Shown: positions 50,276 through 63,190 of the stretch, in pieces
Layout of the letters: every line of letters starts with the position of its first letter
Position numbering within the stretch: position 1 is the stretch's first letter
Source of the DNA: Trichuris trichiura
Lineage: Eukaryota; Nematoda; Enoplea; Trichinellida; Trichuridae
NCBI GenBank assembly: GCA_037903355.1
Contig: JBAJFE010000038.1
Coordinates: 62,001-126,000 of the forward strand
Direction: 5' to 3'
Length of the DNA: 64,000 bases
The notes under the pieces: generated by a model
What the model saw: the letters and a program-made list of their open reading frames with translations, nothing else
Told to the model about the DNA's origin: nothing
The model's database searches: none
Program-made: the position numbers and the translations under genes

Positions 50276-52698
50276 TGGCGTCTGCGACTGAAACGGCGAA
50301 GTAACGTTTTCAAATGCCGGACTGGGGTTTGCATTTCATTTTCTTATCACAAGTTTGTACAATTAATTCTGAATATCTTTTCAACTGAACTTAAAATTCA
50401 TGGGTGCTCGTTAAAGAACTCGGTGTTGCTCTTTTAAAGTTCCTAAAGCATCAGTGCTATCCAGCTTAGAAGTAAATTAATCGAATTACTTCTTAAGTCG
50501 ATGCACGCAGTGGTTAGCAGGCTGTTTTCCGCGTTTATTTGGCCTACAAGTTAACTGTTCTTTGAGGCAGCTTTTGACGCGTTGACTAGAATTTTCTAAC
50601 CTCATTTGGGTGTTTGGTTATTCAGAAAGTGCTTGGCTTAACGCTTAAAAATGATTCAGTGAAAACATTCTCTGTCTAATGCTCCTTTTATGGACCAATT
50701 ACGGCATAGGTCATAAAAATAGCATTAGTAAAAGAATAACAGACCTGTACGGAGGAAAAGTTCGTATATTTGTTTCTGACGCCATTGTAGTTGATTTTTT
50801 AACTTACAAAAGCAACGTAGTTTATATGCTAATTCGGGCGTAACCTAATTGTATAAATGTCTCTGCTTGATCATTGCTTTGCTAGTTGCTTGCAGCTGAC
50901 TGGATCTGATGCTTTTCGCGAATCGATTTGCTCCGTTTGGAACATTAAAAAGCGTGATTAACTCTCACCGTAAGGACTAAGGTCAGCCAGCAAGAATCGA
51001 CTGGTTGAATGCTAAGTTTGTTTTATGGGGTAAGAAATAATCTGAGCAGATTTTCCACATTGGCTCGCCAAGCGGGATTAAGTACGACTTTAATGAATTA
51101 ACAGCCGCTGGAAAAATCAAACCTACCTGCATCTTTTTTCCTCGGTGGCTGCAACTTTTCAGCGGATGAGTGAACCGAAGATGATTACAAGTTGAACAGA
51201 GTTAGCGGAACGGATGGCAACAACAAACCGAAGAACAACAAGACCGGGAGCAGACTGTGCCTTGATCAATATCAAGCACCTAAAGCACTGAGAGAAAGTT
51301 AATCGATTTTCACATGCGTGCGATTGGTGCACTATTTAGTGAAGCGTCCAATTCCTTTTAAGGAGACTTCGGAAATGCCGCAAAGGCCATGGTCGATACA
51401 GCTGTCTGTGGCGCTCATAAGCATTGATCCCTTTATCGTTTGACGAATAGATTCGCAGAGCGGATGCTTTGGTTCATTTTTATTCGGTTGTGACGTTTGT
51501 AATGACTTGTATCTCTCGCGTCGCAATTCACCTGTTGTACACTCCCTAAAACGAAGGGAAATGGCCGGGCTGACAGGCAACTTTGAAGAAGCGTGTTTCT
51601 CGTGTGGATTCCTCGGGGGACAAAATTTTCAAATTATTCATATCATCGATAGTGACGTGTGCTACTCAATGGAATACGTTCAACGAGCATATAATCATTG
51701 TTGTTGAGAATATCGATTTGGCCAAACATTTCCATTGATGACACTGCGTTCTGAATTTACTGCTTGCGCATAATTGGGTTTCTGACCTCATCGTCAAAGG
51801 AAATCAGAGTTTTTTGAGCCCAGAAGTCAAAGTGTTTTTCCTTGAGCGTGTCATGAGGCAAACAACGTCAAGTCTACTTTGGCCGTTGGCCTTTTGAGAT
51901 CACTTCCCATAATGATGCTTTACGGAGTCGCCGAATCAATACGCCATGCTGACAAAATCTTGGAATAGCGATGTACGAATTTAAGCGATGGCAAAAGTTC
52001 TCTTGCTACAGCCATTGTCTTCGCGATAACAAACCTGAAACGTAATTGGAATAGTGAAACCAACAATTTTCGAATCAATATTCTAACAACGTTGGAATAA
52101 TAGTATCGGGTTTTGAAAGAGTTTTTTTTTGTTACTGCCCACTAACTCTAAGCATCGAATTAGGTTCTCTTTTATTGATTATTGTTTGGCATATTGTTGA
52201 AGTTCTTAGCCAGCAAGGACCTTTCTCAAAAGACTGGGCTGCTTCGAAGCAGTTCAGCGCATGCTGACAAGCAATGGAGTCTGCATGGCGTTTGTACAGG
52301 TTGGATGGCCTATGAACCGGAAGTACGGAAACGATTTTGCCAAACGTAGGCAAAACCAAGGACTTTTATAGCCGTTTAAATAAAAACAGCCTAAAGGAGT
52401 AAGTTCAGCGCATTATTAGCATTTTAGCATTAGCAGCATTTTAGAGACAAGTACAATAATCCTAGCAAGTTTAAGAAAAGGACCTAGAAAAGAGCTGTAG
52501 TTTTCAAGATATTGACATTGACTAAATTTATCGGCTCGGAATCTGTTAGCTGTGCGGTTTCGATAAAACTGTTCAACAAAGGAGTGTCGAACAATTGCAA
52601 TACTAACTGCATGATAAATGGTTTTCAGGTTATATACTCCGCTACTGTACTCATTCCGGCAAACTGTGATCGAAGTTCTCGCGGGAATACCAGCTGTA
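50276..52698. other. Head-to-head spacer between synapsin and the UCH gene
   Basis: A 2.4-kb region between two diverging coding regions, presumably holding both promoters. Short open frames (82 aa at 51.3 kb, 105 aa at 52.4 kb, both minus) have no motifs. An in-frame ATG at 52618 could extend the UCH protein by 27 residues. No repeat or RNA gene is recognised. Confidence 0.5.
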
Positions 52699-54186
52699 AT
52701 GCCAGCTGTTGGTACGTCTGCTGACAGTTCCAAAGAAGACTGCTGGCCTCCTTTGGAATCTAATCCTCAGGTAAAGCAAATAATAACCCGAAATGATCGA
52801 TAGTTTTGTTTCGCAGGTTTTCAATCGGTTAATTTGGAAACTAGCGAACAACCAATTTTTGGAATGTTATGACATTGTATCGTTTGACCCACAAGATCTA
52901 ACATATCTCCCTTCCGAGGTTGTCGCCGTTCTTTTGCTGTTTCCGGTTACGGAGAAGGTACTCGTGCCTAGCGATGTCATTATTTATTAGCAGCCTCTTT
53001 TGCTTCAGTACGAAAAAACGTGCTGCGAAATCCAAGCGTGCTCTTTAGCTGGACAGAGCGAATTTCCAAAGGATTTGTTTTTCATGAAGCAAACAGTGAA
53101 GAATGCCTGCGGGATGGTAGCTCTGCTGCACGCGTTGGGCAACAATCCTTCTTTATTGCGACATCGTGCGTGATTTAGTTTTCAAAGTCGCTTTGGCTCT
53201 TAGCAAAATCGTTTCAGCATCTTTTGTGGCCGACTTTCTCAAAATATCTAAAGATAGCACACCGGAGCAGCGCGGTGCCTTGATGGCATCTAGCGCAGTA
53301 AGTGAAATTTTAACATACCGTAGAAATTGCTCCATTCATCATTAGCTGCTTTAAGGAGCTGATCACTTTACAGAGCTTCGCTGCTAAACTTGGCCAGTCG
53401 CGGGTAATCTACTGGGTCTTCAATCTTGCTTATCCGTCAGCTTTTCCTCTTCAGGCTATTGATGCTCAGGAGGATGTCTTTCATCATTTCGTTTGTTTCG
53501 TGAAAGGTTCTGATGGAAAGCTATACGAACTCGGTAATGCTTGATGAAAGTAGTCTTTCACTTATTTTTGATAATTTTGAAAATTAGATGCCGTGTACGA
53601 ACTTGATTCACTAACCCAATTATCTCATTTTTCTTTCACCTTTTATTAGAAAGCGGGCATACTATACCATACTCTGATGAAAAGCTATACGCGCCTTACT
53701 AGATATTCTGCTTTCATGCATCCACTTTTCATCTTAAAAACCGGATCAGCAATTCAAAATTGTAGGCTTGTGATAATAAGTTATGCTATTTACAAGTCGT
53801 GCACTCCTTCCGTCACGAAAGCTCTTTCCCAAGGGGGTCTATGCTGCTGTCTGCGTTAGGACCAAACGATTTTCCGCTATTGTCATTCCAAGTTCTCTTT
53901 TATAGTTATTAATAGATTTGCATGAGAGCAAAGCACTGTTCCAAAAGAGAGACAGGGAGAGATACTGAGCACGCTTTTCTGCAATGACTACAGGAAAGTA
54001 GGGAACCTTTTTTTTAAAAATGCTTTTTTGATTTCAGACGGCCGTAAAACTTCTCCACTTTGTCATGGTCCAACAGCGAAAAGCACCTTTCTCTCGGACG
54101 CATTGGAACAATGTCGGCAATTTCCCCAACGTTGCGGGGAGGATGTTAACTACAACGCAATTGCAATATGTGCAATGGCGGAATAG
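52699..54186 (+). CDS. UCHL3: Ubiquitin C-terminal hydrolase, UCH-L1/L3 type
   Basis: Seven exons (52699-52770, 52817-52957, 53009-53165, 53218-53297, 53356-53403, 53455-53533, 54038-54186) encode 241 aa; UCH-L3 has 230. The peptidase C12 fold shows WPPLESNPQVFNRL, VVAVLLLFPVTEK, the catalytic triad region FFMKQTVKNACG (oxyanion Gln99, nucleophile Cys105), FHHFVCFV (His177) and YELDGRK (Asp193). The end is DVNYNAIAICAM. It hydrolyses small adducts from the C-terminus of ubiquitin in the cytosol and helps maintain free ubiquitin. There is no UCH-L5-type C-terminal extension. The start was chosen because it places WPPLE as in the family; an upstream in-frame ATG at 52618 is an alternative. Intron 6 is long (504 bp). 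It converges on KIDINS220 with 198 bp between the stops. Confidence 0.94.
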
Positions 54187-54384
54187 CAGTGGCAGGTTAA
54201 AGAGCTTCCATTCTGCCCAAGCGAAATAGATGCGAAGATTTGTTGCATTTATGGTTTATTTTTTTCAGTTCTTACGTTGACTTCTAATAACTGGCGTTGC
54301 GTGCAGCGAATCGTATGACGTTTGGCTAATTAAACTTTTGGCATAAGGGGTTCCTTCGAGTTAGTTAAGAAAGGCAGGTGAATA

Positions 54385-57300
54385 TCACTTCTGTACATCT
54401 TCTATGACTAACTTCTCAAAGCCAATTCCGGGCTCGCTTGAAGCTCTTGTCATTTTTCGGCGTGGCAATATGCTGGGACGGGATGGTGCTGTTTTCAGCT
54501 GAACTGTCAACTGCGTACTTTCGTCTTCAGAATCGGAGGAATTAAGCAGCTTTCGGTTAGCATCCACTTTCGCCGAGTAAGTCGTTTCGCAGGAAATCTT
54601 TTCCCGGTGATACTTATCGTTGGAGGGAAAACAAACGGACAAATGGGGCGCGCCAAGTTCGGAGTTGACAGCTTCCTTGTTTCCATCAAGCTCGGCATGC
54701 TCAAAGGTTACAGACGAACATCTACTGCTGACGTAGGACGAAGGAATTTCGACCGCATCTTCTCGATCTATCGAGTCCAAGTATCCTACAATTTAATGAC
54801 TCGCTTAAAGAGATTAATGAACTCATGTTTGAAAGTCAAACATGCCAAGTCTATTTCTCAGCCAGCTATGTTGCGTGTTTTCCTCTTGGTCATTCTTGTC
54901 GGCGTGAAGGTACTTCCGACGACGCAGTGTGCGTTTCCTGTCCTTACGTGTTACCACGCAGTCTTCATTTGTAAGGCTTGTAACGGGTTCGGATAATTTT
55001 CCTTCATCTTGCAGCGATGCTTCTCTGGCTCGAAGGTGGTTAACCTGAAGACAATGGCTGTTTAGAACGGGATGCCTTCTGCTCGGTCAGCTTTTCCCCG
55101 ACTATCGACTACGTACAATTAGCGCAAAAATTTCCCAGTCGCCAAAAGACATTCGTAGTTCCTGTTTCAACGTATCCAAATTGCACAGCGATAGCACTAA
55201 GCCGGATATATTTGCCGAATGACATGAATTAGCGTAGCGTTCTGTCGCTTCGACTGATGACAAAGGCAGTTTCCGAAGAAAGTTAACGACTTCTTGCGTA
55301 GTCAAGACGCTTAGCCGAACGTTTTGCCAGACGGGATTGCGGAAAAGCTTTAAAACTCCAAGAGGTACGGTATCTTTACAAGGTTTCCCCTCCTCTGATA
55401 TTCCGACGTTATTATTGTGTTCTTCCGCAGGCGCTTCCATCTCTTCCAATTTATCTGAACATTCTGTACATGTTACACGATAAATAATGATCACACATTG
55501 ACCACCTCTTATCAACCGGCGTACGTAAGGGTCCAAGTTCGAAGAGAATGGTATGAAGGTACGCATGTGCGACAAACACAACTGCGGTTCAACCTCACTA
55601 TGAAAGTAGGAATCCAGTCCTTTTTGATTTCGATCCATCTCTACAAACATTTCGTTGTCTGTTGGTATGCGATCTTTGATGCTTAAATTAATTCCTTGCA
55701 CAGGAAAGATCGAATTATGAACTGTGAGATACTCACTCATTATACACCTCCTTTAAGGTAAGCTCGTCAGGCAATTTACAATGATTGCTGTATTCGATTA
55801 ACCATGACATCCTGTACGGCCATTGTTCAATCAAGCTGATCCAATGGGCTAACGTCACCCAGCTGAACTCGATTTCAAATGCGCGCATCAGTCGGCCAGT
55901 TAAACTAAGCGCATTTACTACGCGCCTTAAACTTCTAGGATTGATATCGCTGAAGTAATCATCCCGGACTATCTCTGGACCGAATGGAACTGCATTTGCC
56001 GGGCCCGACGAAGGCTTCGGTGAACGTACGCTTCCGCGACAGCTCTCCGAAATTGACCAGTAGGAACCGCCAACAGTCTCTTGCCGCATAAGCTGTAAGT
56101 AAGCAAATTGGCAAATCGCCGAACAATGCTCTCTCGGCTTACCACTCGAAGCCGGTTCGAGTCAAAGGTTTTCGCTTGCCGTATGGCCAACTGTTGGTGC
56201 AACTTTAAAAATTCAGAATTGCGAAGATAAAGTGACATGTGAATGATCATTTTTAGGTAGTCGTAGCTGGACACTTCGGACTGAAGAAAGGCGCTTTGCA
56301 AATTATTTCGCACCGCCAGCAGCACAACGTGAGGATCAACTGAAAGTAAACAATGAACTGTTAAGAAACTCGTTCCAGTATCTGAATCCATATAGGCAAG
56401 CGAAAATTGAGGAGAAAGCTTGTATCCAAATGCTGCAATGTGTTTAAGTGAACGTACTTGTTAAGAAAGACTCAGCTCAAGTATTATTGGTCGGGATTTA
56501 TGGTTACCAACTAATAATATTAATAGTACCAGTTTTCAACATAGTGTTCACTGTGATGTCTTGATAATGCTTATCTTTTTGAAGTGTCTTGATTCCATCG
56601 TAATTAATAATAAAAGCAAGTCTTGGAAATATAGCTTTTTGGTACAGAGCTGTCTGTTTTCATGATTAACTGTTTCTTCTTACGGAATGCGTATTAAATG
56701 TGTTAAATTCAATTTAATACCGCTGAGAACGGGTCACACGCGGCCTGAAAGCTACAGACATTAAAAAGTTTTGTACTCAATACGGGACACACATTCCGTA
56801 AGAAGAAACAATTAATCATGTAAGCAAGTCTTAGCTGAACTTGGAAGCAAACATGAGAAAGTAGTTGCCAGTGAAAGCGAGACCAAAGCACATTTCCTGA
56901 ATACGGGGTTGACTTAAGAAGTTAGCCATTTACGTCCCGTAAGTTCGCGTGCTCTTCCCTACCTCTAGTTTGTTGATCATTCGCTATTCTACTTTTATTT
57001 TTTAACCATATCCATTCGCAATTACTAACAAACAAACCTATTCCTAAAGAATGCTTTTCGTTTAGAAGCCCTCATCTTCGACGTAATGATTACACCTTAT
57101 TTTTCTATCCAGAAAAATAAATTCTACCCGATACAAGAATTTCCGCCGATGACTGGACCAGCTTAAACCAGAAAGCTCCGAATATTACTTCCTTATGTAT
57201 AACGGGTTTAACTGTAATTAAAAGTTTACACAATGAAAATCTTCCAACTCGTTACAACGTGTTCTATTTTCAAATTGTAATTAATACTTTCAAAACGTAC

Positions 57301-60255
57301 ACATTTCGTACGAGCGTGTAGAATTTCATAACGGAATACGGATGGTGAATTGATTGTATTCTTTTATGAATGAAAGCTTAGCTTTCAGAACTTGTAGTCT
57401 CTCTACAAAACGCTGACAAAGGGACGCGATCAGCTCCGAAAGCCAAGTTTTGATTTATAAAACAATACAAGCGAGGTTCCGTTATGGAATTGTAATCATT
57501 ATTATAATTACAGAGCATTCTATAGCTGTAGTATTCAGTTGAGCATGATTGTTTTAAGCAAATGTGAATGAAATTTCGTGGCTCTCAATATCGTATCGTG
57601 TTCTACGGTAGCTGAAGAAAATGGAATGACCAAGAACTACTCCGCGGCATACTGTGGCATGTGAATGTCATTACGATGGATAATGCAAGAATGAGTGACG
57701 TCATTATGAGTGCACAAATCTTCGCTTCCTTCTAAGGTGACATCCTCTTATGTAGAACGTCAACTGGTGTGGCCTGCAGGCTTACCGTCTCATCTCCAGC
57801 GCATGTATACTTTTCAGTTGAACGCAACGAAGCGTATACTTGCTAAAGCTATGAAAGAAACTAAGAAAGCATCGAAGTCAGCTAGACATATACCACCAAA
57901 TTATTTAATGCATCAAGCACTCTACCTTCCGTAGTTACTACTGTGATCCTGAAAATTCTATTGGTACGTTCAATATCCTGTATAGACAATGAGCTACCAG
58001 AAGTACTAAACTAAGAAGGAACTGCGTGTTAGCTTCCTAGCCTAAGCTCACTAATCGCATTGCGCAAGCCAGTAGCCTTGCTGTAGAATAAAGCAATGCC
58101 TAGCTTCTCCATCACCCTATTTCTCAACCCGACAAATGACTAGCAGCTGCAAACAATTCTTGGCGGTTCATACTTCTTAATAGAACTTTCCCAAGTAACG
58201 TATTACCTTAGCAGTTTAAAGAAAGCACTGCTTGCGCAGTTGACGAGAGTTTCTGAAAGTTAGCTTAGTTTCAAATAAGTACTTACAAATAGACTTGCAC
58301 TCAACGTAACGCAGCTTCTCTTAGTCATTGAAAAAAGGCGTAATTACAAGAAAACGTTTACCTGAAATAAGTACGATAAAACGTGAATTCTGAGGTCGCC
58401 CGAATAAAACTTGAACTGCATCCAGTGTTTGCACTATACGACTGCCCTCGCAGCTGTCCAGTCCGTCCATTAGAATGACTCTAAAAACAAAGATTCATTG
58501 GCAACGGAAAACAAGCGCCCATTTGGCCTTTACAGTCTTGTCTGACTTCTCGTGTAAGCGTCAAGGCGACTTATAGTCCTATCCAACAGTTCAACTTCGT
58601 TGCACAATTTTTCCATGAACGCTTCGAATCGAAGATTTTCCAATTCGTACAAAAGACTTTTCATGGCTCTCCTCGGCCGCACAAGTGCCGCCCGTATGCA
58701 CAGAAAAATCATTGGACCAACCGTGATAAGAACGACTGACGAAAGAGCGATTGTACCGAACAGAAATGGACCGGAAAACATGTCGCCCCAATACAGCAGG
58801 CATAAATACAAGGCGAAAATGAACAGCACTGCCAGCAGTGCTACTACCAATAGCAAAGGAACACCGCAAACGCGACGCAACTTCGGATGTCGGTGTTTTC
58901 CTAAACAGTAAAAAGCCTATCTATCAAACGAAATTTCAAGGGGATACGCTCTTCTTTAGTATTCCTTACCCAGAGAAGTGTGTATCGCTCGAGCGAGGCG
59001 CACCGGAACGCGGCCGTAATGACACTCAAGCTCTCCATAGAGCGAATCAATTATATTGTTCAAAGCGTGTTCACATTCAAAGTTGGAAAGGCGACGATAG
59101 TCCGCAAATAAAAAGCTGTCAACATACATGATGAAACGCTATGCCATTACGACTCTTTCTTTGTGCCTACCTAATTGGACAGCTGATTAGGTCGCGTTCA
59201 CTTAACGAAGGTGGGTTAAAGAAAATAATTTTAAACGTCAGACGGACAAATGCCATGTGATGGCTAATGTACAAGTTTAGATCACGGATGCGTGTGTTTT
59301 TCGACTTAGAAAGGTACACTGCATGAATAAAACAACGATGAGTGAAATTCATCGGAAAACGTTAGCTTTTTTCCTTACGGTAGGTCAGCGAAATAATAAT
59401 AAGGACCAAAATGGTCGGCCAGACTGCAATGTTCCAAGGTAATACGGCAAATAAGACGGAACCAAACAGGAGAACGCATAAATTGATGCCAAGAGCCACT
59501 GACCAAGACCAGTTGAAACGCGTAGGTGTAAACCACGATCGGCTCAGCAGCTGAAGCGCTTCTTAAAACAGACTGCAAAGTTAAACGCTGACAATGCTCC
59601 CCTTACTGACCTACCTTTCACTTTGCGTAAAAGGAATGCTTTACCTGATCCCCATTTCGCATAGAGGCCGACAAAAATGGGCAAGGACAAGTTCGGTGCG
59701 CACAAAATATCCGCCAGGACACTGCTGTACAGTTCGTATCCCATCATTGCTTCAGTTTTCAACGCTGAATCCAATGGCCCTGTAAATGCTTAAAATTTGC
59801 ACAGGAATAAAAAGCGATCATTCTACCGAAAATATGCCGCAAGACAGGTCGATTGCTAGCTCTATCTATGCTATAGGGTGTTTCTTTAATTCTGTTGGGC
59901 TGGTATAAGATACGGCTGTCAAAAGGTGGAGCCATCAGCAGTTGTACCATACGACGACTCCGGCAGCGTACAGCAATGTGCAAGCTAGTATCGCCGTTCT
60001 GAAAGTTTCGACAATGTGCACTGTGGGTGGGCTAACTTGAAAGCTTTTTAATGAAACCTTATCAGTTGTGCCAACATTGGCGCCAGCCATTTTCAAAAGC
60101 TGAGCCATGGGAAGATTGCGATTCCGCACTGCCCTGAGGAGAGGTGTATCGCCATCGTGATTCTTCAGTTCCAGATTGGGAAGATGTTCCAGCAGCAAAC
60201 TGGCAATCTCCAAGAGGTTCTTGTCGGTGGCCAAATGCAGAGCCGTTCGTCCTTC
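54385..60255 (-). CDS. KIDINS220: KIDINS220/ARMS scaffold, 3' part (5' end not seen)
   Basis: Thirteen minus-strand exons: 60058-60255, 59827-59998, 59615-59779, 59379-59561, 59171-59318, 58970-59115, 58534-58900, 58362-58480, 56143-56339, 55737-56092, 55117-55681, 54948-55044, 54385-54785. They encode 1037 aa. Ankyrin repeats ([29 protein letters not shown]) lead to the KAP P-loop domain. This has Walker A-like [12 protein letters not shown], four membrane segments in two pairs, Walker [29 protein letters not shown] and [15 protein letters not shown]-like end follows ([21 protein letters not shown]), then a Ser-rich tail. The protein is a membrane scaffold that couples neurotrophin/ephrin receptors to MAPK signalling. 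The Walker A Ser/Thr is Ala. The first visible exon starts at an acceptor, so the N-terminal ankyrin exons lie further upstream or outside the window. The donor at 54948 is the least certain. Confidence 0.93.
56630..56828. repeat. Foldback copy inside a KIDINS220 intron
   Basis: The left arm (AGCTTTTTGGTACAGAG, TTTTCATGATTAACTGTTTC, TTCTTACGGAATG) and right arm (CATTCCGTAAGAAGAAACAA, TTAATCATG) are complementary. The right arm carries the full family core ACCGCTGAGAACGGGTCAC, CGGCCTGAAAGCTACAG. It lies in the 2-kb intron 56340-58361, by far the largest intron of this gene. Confidence 0.75.
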
Positions 60256-60812
60256 CTTCAAAGATAATGAATACTTTACGTAAATGCGCAGAAACAGAAG
60301 GAAGAAAGACAAGGGTGGCTATGTCATTTTAGCAACATAACTCATAACTTGATTATAAAGCAAGAACGGGTTATGCTCAGAAGCTATAAAATAAGAGTAT
60401 AAAAACATTTGAACATTTGCAACTAATCTAAACATCAGTTACGCAACAGCAGATTGAAGTCCAAAGCGGACAAAAACAGGGTGAAATGAGTAAAATAAAA
60501 CTCTACCGTTCGTTAGTCACCGAAATCACTTGAAATCAATAGAATAAAGGGTTTATATACACGAAATGCACATACAGTAAAAGCTCTCTCCCTGCGGATG
60601 ATACATCCCAGGGTTCACAGCAGGCAACGGTAAACGCGCTATGAACGCGTTTTTGGCGTCTGATTGCTTTTCGTGAGGGAACTCAAGGTTTTCAGCCGTT
60701 TAGTGAAACAAAAGTACAGCAGGTGATCGGCTATCCAGAATGCCCAAGAATGGAGATATTATGGGTTTCAGAACTTCCTGGGTTTTTAAGATACACGAAA
60801 CATTCTTGTAAA

Positions 60813-61160
60813 TGTAACTTCTTGGTACGGGACTGTGGATTTTCATGTTAAACTGTTTCTTATACGGAATGTATGTCCCGTTGAAAAATTTTTAATTCTC
60901 CGGAGCTTTCGGGCCACTCGTGACCCATCTATAAATATATAAATATATACAAAGCTTCTTAATTCGGGCTTCGGATAAAGCTTCAGGCAAGAAAACATAC
61001 TGATGAAAATCCATTGCCCCGTTAAAAAGCACCCCGTCTTCAAGATTATAAATATATATAATTTAAGACCGCTGAAGACGGGTCACGAGTGGCCCGAAAG
61101 CTCCGGAGAATTAAAAATTTTTCAACGGGACATACATTCCGTATAAGAAACAGTTTAATA
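60813..61160. repeat. Best-preserved foldback element of the dispersed family
   Basis: The left unit starts AACTTCTTGGTACGGGACTG. Its inner arm (60850-60926) reads AAACTGTTTCTTATACGGAA, TGTATGTCCCGTTGAAAAAT, TTTTAATTCTCCGGAGCTTT, CGGGCCACTCGTGACCC. The right arm at 61080-61156 is the exact complement of all of this as far as I can check by eye. The 150-bp centre is AT-rich with TATAAATATATA tracts. No coding capacity. Confidence 0.9.
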
Positions 61161-61794
61161 CGAAACATTCTGTTTTACTGTCGTCCAGGCGTGTATTCGT
61201 GGTTAGTGTTCAACGGAAGTATAAAGGCAGAACGCTAGTAGCTACAACACCATCAATCAAGGAAGCGAAGCAGTCAACCGTTTCTCTTAATAATTCAAGC
61301 GCTGCAAGGCAACATTACGTTCCACATCGCATAGGTCTCGCACAAACCTCTGAGCAAACACTTGTTACACATGGTTACGCTCATCAGCAAACGTGTTACA
61401 TTCAGTTGCAGCTGTTTCTAGCTACTGTGCAAAAGGTTAGTCGCAAAACGTCATGTGCAGCATTTTCACTTCACTAGGCTGGTTTCCTCATTTGCTGTAT
61501 TGCTAGTACATTGTAAATGGTGGCCACTAGCTGTACCTCCCTTCTACTATCATTGAACGTCTATCATGCATACGCATACGGGTGACAGTAGTAAGTATGG
61601 ATATACACATATAAACGTTTTTATAACAGTACTATCCCACCGAAGACCATGGTAGAGGTCAGCACAATATAAGCCATCCTGATTAATGATTTGGGGCGTT
61701 TTCTTTCATAACGTAATGGCAATCAATGGTCATAATCAGGCATACTTTACGTGAGGGATAGTCACTAAAGTTTAAAACAACATTGATTTTATCA

Positions 61795-61860
61795 CTTCCG
61801 CTGATGACAGGACCAGGTGAGCGCCAAAAGCTTCGGAAAACAGAGCTTTCAACGTGCGAT
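61795..61860. repeat. Partial copy of the dispersed foldback family
   Basis: CACTTCCGCTGATGACAGGA, GCGCCAAAAGCTTCGG and GAGCTTTCAACG match the conserved core and its downstream block; the outer ends are not recognisable. Confidence 0.5.
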
Positions 61861-62427
61861 AGTCCAAGTAGTCGAAAGGAGCATAATCTTGTTCAAGACA
61901 GTTACCAGACATCCAACGCTGAACCTCCACTGTAGCTGTAGTTCGAATAAGTAAAATTTCGGATAAACGAAAGTTGTTTGTCTTAGCCTCTTAGTTTCCG
62001 CGTACTTTAAGCCTTGTTCCTTGAACTCGGCTTGAGACACAAGAGTTGAGTACCATTTATGCCGTAGCATCAAAACAAACTATTTTTAAAAACCTTTTAC
62101 GTTTCTTTGATAAAGCTTCTGTTTCCCAGCTATCAGACTTCAGGTGCTTTTCAAACATAGGAGTTGCCGCTAGTAACGATATTCAGGATTTAACAAAGCA
62201 AGCGCATTTTGAAGGAAGCTAGATATTGTGTACGTTTTTTCCACTAAGAATGAAGATAAAGGAATAAACTTGAACAAAAATAGAATACCCAGCGAGGTTG
62301 GCAACAATTGAGGCATCAATAATAACACTCTCCCGACTCGTACTTAGGCATTTACGTGGAACGGTACCTATAAGAGGATCGTTCCCAACAATAGGAAATG
62401 TAAGAAAAACAAGATACAGGTAGTTAT

Positions 62428-62560
62428 CGTATAACGCGAGAATTTGGTCACTTGAAAATCCTGGAAAATCTCACGTTATAGAAGAAACGTGAGCTCTAGG
62501 AAAATACGATTTGGTTCAAAGCGTCAGAAAGTTTGTTTACTTGTGAATGAAAGGAATTAT
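62428..62560. repeat. Dispersed short foldback repeat, copy 2
   Basis: CGTATAACGCGAGAATTTGG and CTGGAAAATCTCACGTTATA form a short inverted pair. The following AATACGATTTGG and CAAAGCGTCAGAA parallel the copy at 12.46 kb. Confidence 0.6.
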
Positions 62561-63190
62561 TCCTTATCTGAGCTATTTATTCAACCGCTATGCACGCAAA
62601 GGTATGAGTCTTCTTCTACAGGATCTGAGCAACATGTTTTTTCCTCTTATGTTGATCATATGTCAACTGGGTAACTTTCATGATGCAACTCTTTACAGCG
62701 GCTAGAGTTCAAAGTGGCTTTCAGGAGCGACATGCCCTCGTCTTTAGCTTATGGCAAGAGGACCTCTCTGTTCGAAAATAAATGGCCTCGTACTTAGAAA
62801 AGAATTGTTGTTCACTGAACTCGCTCTTTTATCTCACTATCCTTAGTTAAGAGTGAACTGAGATCCTATTAGACCTAGAAGGTAGCGCTTCTTCGTTCGC
62901 ACAACGTTTCTTCACATGAGTAGAATTCGAGCTTCTTACGTTTCGCGCACGTTGCTCTTTTGTACAGCGGCTTTAAGTCTTATATGGCTCGAAGTCTCCA
63001 GGTCGGATACCTTCTTTGGCTATCCTGATCTGTTCTGGATTACAATCATTGCCTCCAAACCATTGTAACCGCTGCCCAATAGTTCTTAGAGCATCTGATT
63101 TTCATCCTCATCTGCTTCTTCTCTTCCTTCTGCTTCCTTTAACTTAGGCAGATGTCCTCAGAAGTTTAAAAACAACCGCATAGTTCAACA

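Larger units (their letters stand above)
60256..63190. other. Spacer or intron upstream of the first visible KIDINS220 exon
   Basis: If KIDINS220 continues, this is intronic. I searched by eye for ankyrin-type codons on the minus strand and saw none. The segment carries three repeat copies, listed separately, and no other coding signal. Confidence 0.45.

Noticed and set aside
61064..61110. Hammerhead ribozyme-like core in the dispersed repeat (CTGAAGA or CTGATGA, stem, GAAA)
   Set aside because: The strings resemble the CUGANGA and GAAA boxes, but an extra C separates the first box from the stem in most copies. Helix I and III partners with a UH cleavage site do not form around it, and several copies lose the boxes (CTGAGAA, TTGAGGA, AAAA). 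Treated as a repeat core only.
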